NCBI GenBank assembly: GCA_964200075.2
Contig: CAXNAA020000453.1
Coordinates: forward strand, 1-21,222
Source of the DNA: Sphacelaria rigidula
Taxonomy: Eukaryota; Phaeophyceae; Sphacelariales
Length of the DNA stretch: 21,222 nt
Direction: 5' to 3'
Made by a program: the position numbers and the translations under genes. Within the stretch, counting starts at the first letter, position 1, and each line of letters starts with the position of its first letter. The notes under the pieces are model-generated. The model was given only the letters and a program-made list of their open reading frames with translations, was not told where the DNA came from and did no database searches. Of this stretch, positions 19,734-21,222 are shown one piece after another.

Positions 19734-20307
19734 CGATTATTTGGGAGCACGAACACACCGCTTATGCTGCCATTGTCACGAGAACATGAGAGCAGAGCAG
19801 TTGAAAACAATTCAACATTGCCTTGACCTTAGTCAGCAGCAAACACGAGACCGTGCGATGAGCCTTTGACGAGTCGAACAAGGCACAGCGGCACGGCAGC
19901 ACAGGAATGTTTTGTCGCAAAAACAATCTCCCTGTTTTACAAAAAGGCCCAGCAATGTGGAAGCCACAGTGATGTACACAGAACAAGCCAAGCATGTTCC
20001 ACGCACTCTAATTTTTCGGGAAGTGCCTCCCGTTGTCACGTCTTTGTGGCACGAGAGCTGCTTCGCACTCTGGCACCTCGGAAATGCCACACATGTCCTA
20101 CACCAGCGGTTCCGCCGTCCGCCTCCGTCCGAGTTCCCATATTTCCGAACGACATCCGATGACACATGACATGCGATGTTTGTACAGCCACGATCACTAC
20201 TGTACATTGAGATACAACGGCCTCTCTTAACCATATATTTTTGGCTTGCGTCACCCCCAGGAGGACCGTACCAACCTCCCGAAGGGGATCCTTGCATATG
20301 CGCATGT

Positions 20308-20641
20308 ATCATTACACATTTTTCACCACTTTTGCCGAGTTTTCTCTGGCAGCAAGGCATTTATCCCGCGCCTTCTTTTGCAGCGCACGAAGACGGCGCA
20401 GCGGTACATTACCGTACAGGTTTGGGTGTCATCTGATACCTGTGGCGTGTTCTGGCCACCGAAAGTCGCTCAAACTGGCTCCTTTTCGCGGGGTGTCGAT
20501 CCCGAACCACAAAAGCCTTTTCAAGATCATGGAAAACTTCAAACAGGAACCTGAACCGCAAGCGCCTGTTCAAGATCATCGTTCTAACAGAATAACTTTC
20601 GGCGGGGTATTTTTCCACCGTGTTTCTCTTTGTCGCGTTCG
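20308..20641. repeat. Dispersed repeat, copy 2
   Basis: Second direct copy of the 335-bp repeat. The 49-bp sub-unit is also present but diverged. The 575 bases between the copies are unrelated, with no transposase or reverse-transcriptase motif. The copies could be LTR-like ends of a decayed non-autonomous element or just two members of a repeat family; TG...CA ends were not evident. Confidence 0.88.
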
Positions 20642-20770
20642 CCTCTCTGAGCTTCTGAAAATGACCGAATGACACCGTGTCGCCGTACTCTAAAATCAAG
20701 TGTGAGCAAATGCTGGCCTCTCAGAGCTTGTGGGAACGCCCTTTAGCCGTACTCTAAAACTGAGTGAAAA
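20641..20770. repeat. Short tandem duplication after repeat copy 2
   Basis: gcctctctgagctt at 20641 and gcctctcagagctt at 20716, each followed by gccgtactctaaaa (20682 and 20746) and then a TGAGTG/AAGTGTGAG tail. The two units are about 75 and 64 bp apart at those anchors, so the second carries a deletion. This block is absent after copy 1. Confidence 0.7.
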
Positions 20771-21222
20771 AGATGAAAAAAGTGCACCTGCATCCAAGTA
20801 ACTGATGACGATTTAACAACAGATTACCTATCATGGCGGTCAAATGGTCAAATTCGTTGCCACTATATGGGTTCTTGGTTTGCGGGGGCGGTCAGTTCCT
20901 CAGGTTCACTTTTGATTGTGATGCATTGTTTTGAGCCTTCGTACATACTCATCATCCATGTTGCTCTTCGGGCTGAAAACGAAACGAACAAGAAGTTTTT
21001 TTTGAAAATCGAACCGGCATCATGCTCATGAAACAATCAGAAGACACGACAATTTTTTTCCCGCCGCTTTCCATCAACCATTTGACAGCGAAAATTAGGC
21101 AATCTGTTGAAGTGGCATCAATTTCACTCAATAAAAGTGTCCATGATCCAGATTTGCTACCGTGCTCAGTCCATGAGCTTACACAACGCACACAGCTATC
21201 ACCGGTGCTCATATACCCTGGC
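20771..21222. other. Right-end spacer
   Basis: No repeat or recognised gene. A minus-strand open frame (21212-20952) reads SEIDATSTDCLIFAVKWLME and similar protein-like text, but matches no family I know. Confidence 0.3.

Noticed and set aside
19511-20672. Open frames in both repeat copies encoding similar peptides (GHRKSLKLA, FRGVSIPNH)
   Set aside because: The copies differ by frame-breaking indels and the conserved peptide is short. Similarity reflects the DNA repeat and not a gene.

Overview
The window is nuclear eukaryotic DNA. The evidence is spliceosomal introns with GT/AG ends, a giant ubiquitin-ligase gene, low gene density, and many small satellites and dispersed repeats. The mix of about ten introns of roughly 70 to 1,200 nt, GC-rich exons with Ser/Gly/Ala-rich inserts, and GTAC-rich AT-leaning spacer suggests a stramenopile, perhaps a brown alga. 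That placement is an impression, not a demonstration.

The one gene I can support well lies on the minus strand and fills about 18.3 kb down to 5.4 kb. It encodes a very large HECT-type E3 ubiquitin ligase. From N to C terminus I see: candidate upstream exons (18334-17919), a small exon (17810-17645), a 618-codon exon ending in a Vps62/VPS13-like segment (17264-15411), short SPRY-like exons (14400-13786), an exon with a WGF motif (12866-12354), an 830-codon exon (11963-9472), and five or more HECT exons (9134-5771) holding the catalytic Cys motif HTCFWSLELPRYS. From 12866 down to 5771 each donor phase matches the next acceptor phase, so that part is firm. The 5' end, the junction between 15411 and 14400, and the last exon are uncertain. 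The model gives about 2,217 residues plus a short C-terminal exon.

The left flank (1-5.2 kb) has no recognisable gene. It holds a G8/C8 hairpin, a 110-nt long inverted repeat with a nested stem, four exact-period 14-bp repeats, a minisatellite of about 42 bp, and a few exon-like ORFs of unknown nature. The right flank (18.4-21.2 kb) holds an AT microsatellite and two diverged direct copies of a 335-bp repeat 916 bp apart, the second followed by a short tandem duplication.

No tRNA, rRNA, CRISPR array or intact transposase was found.
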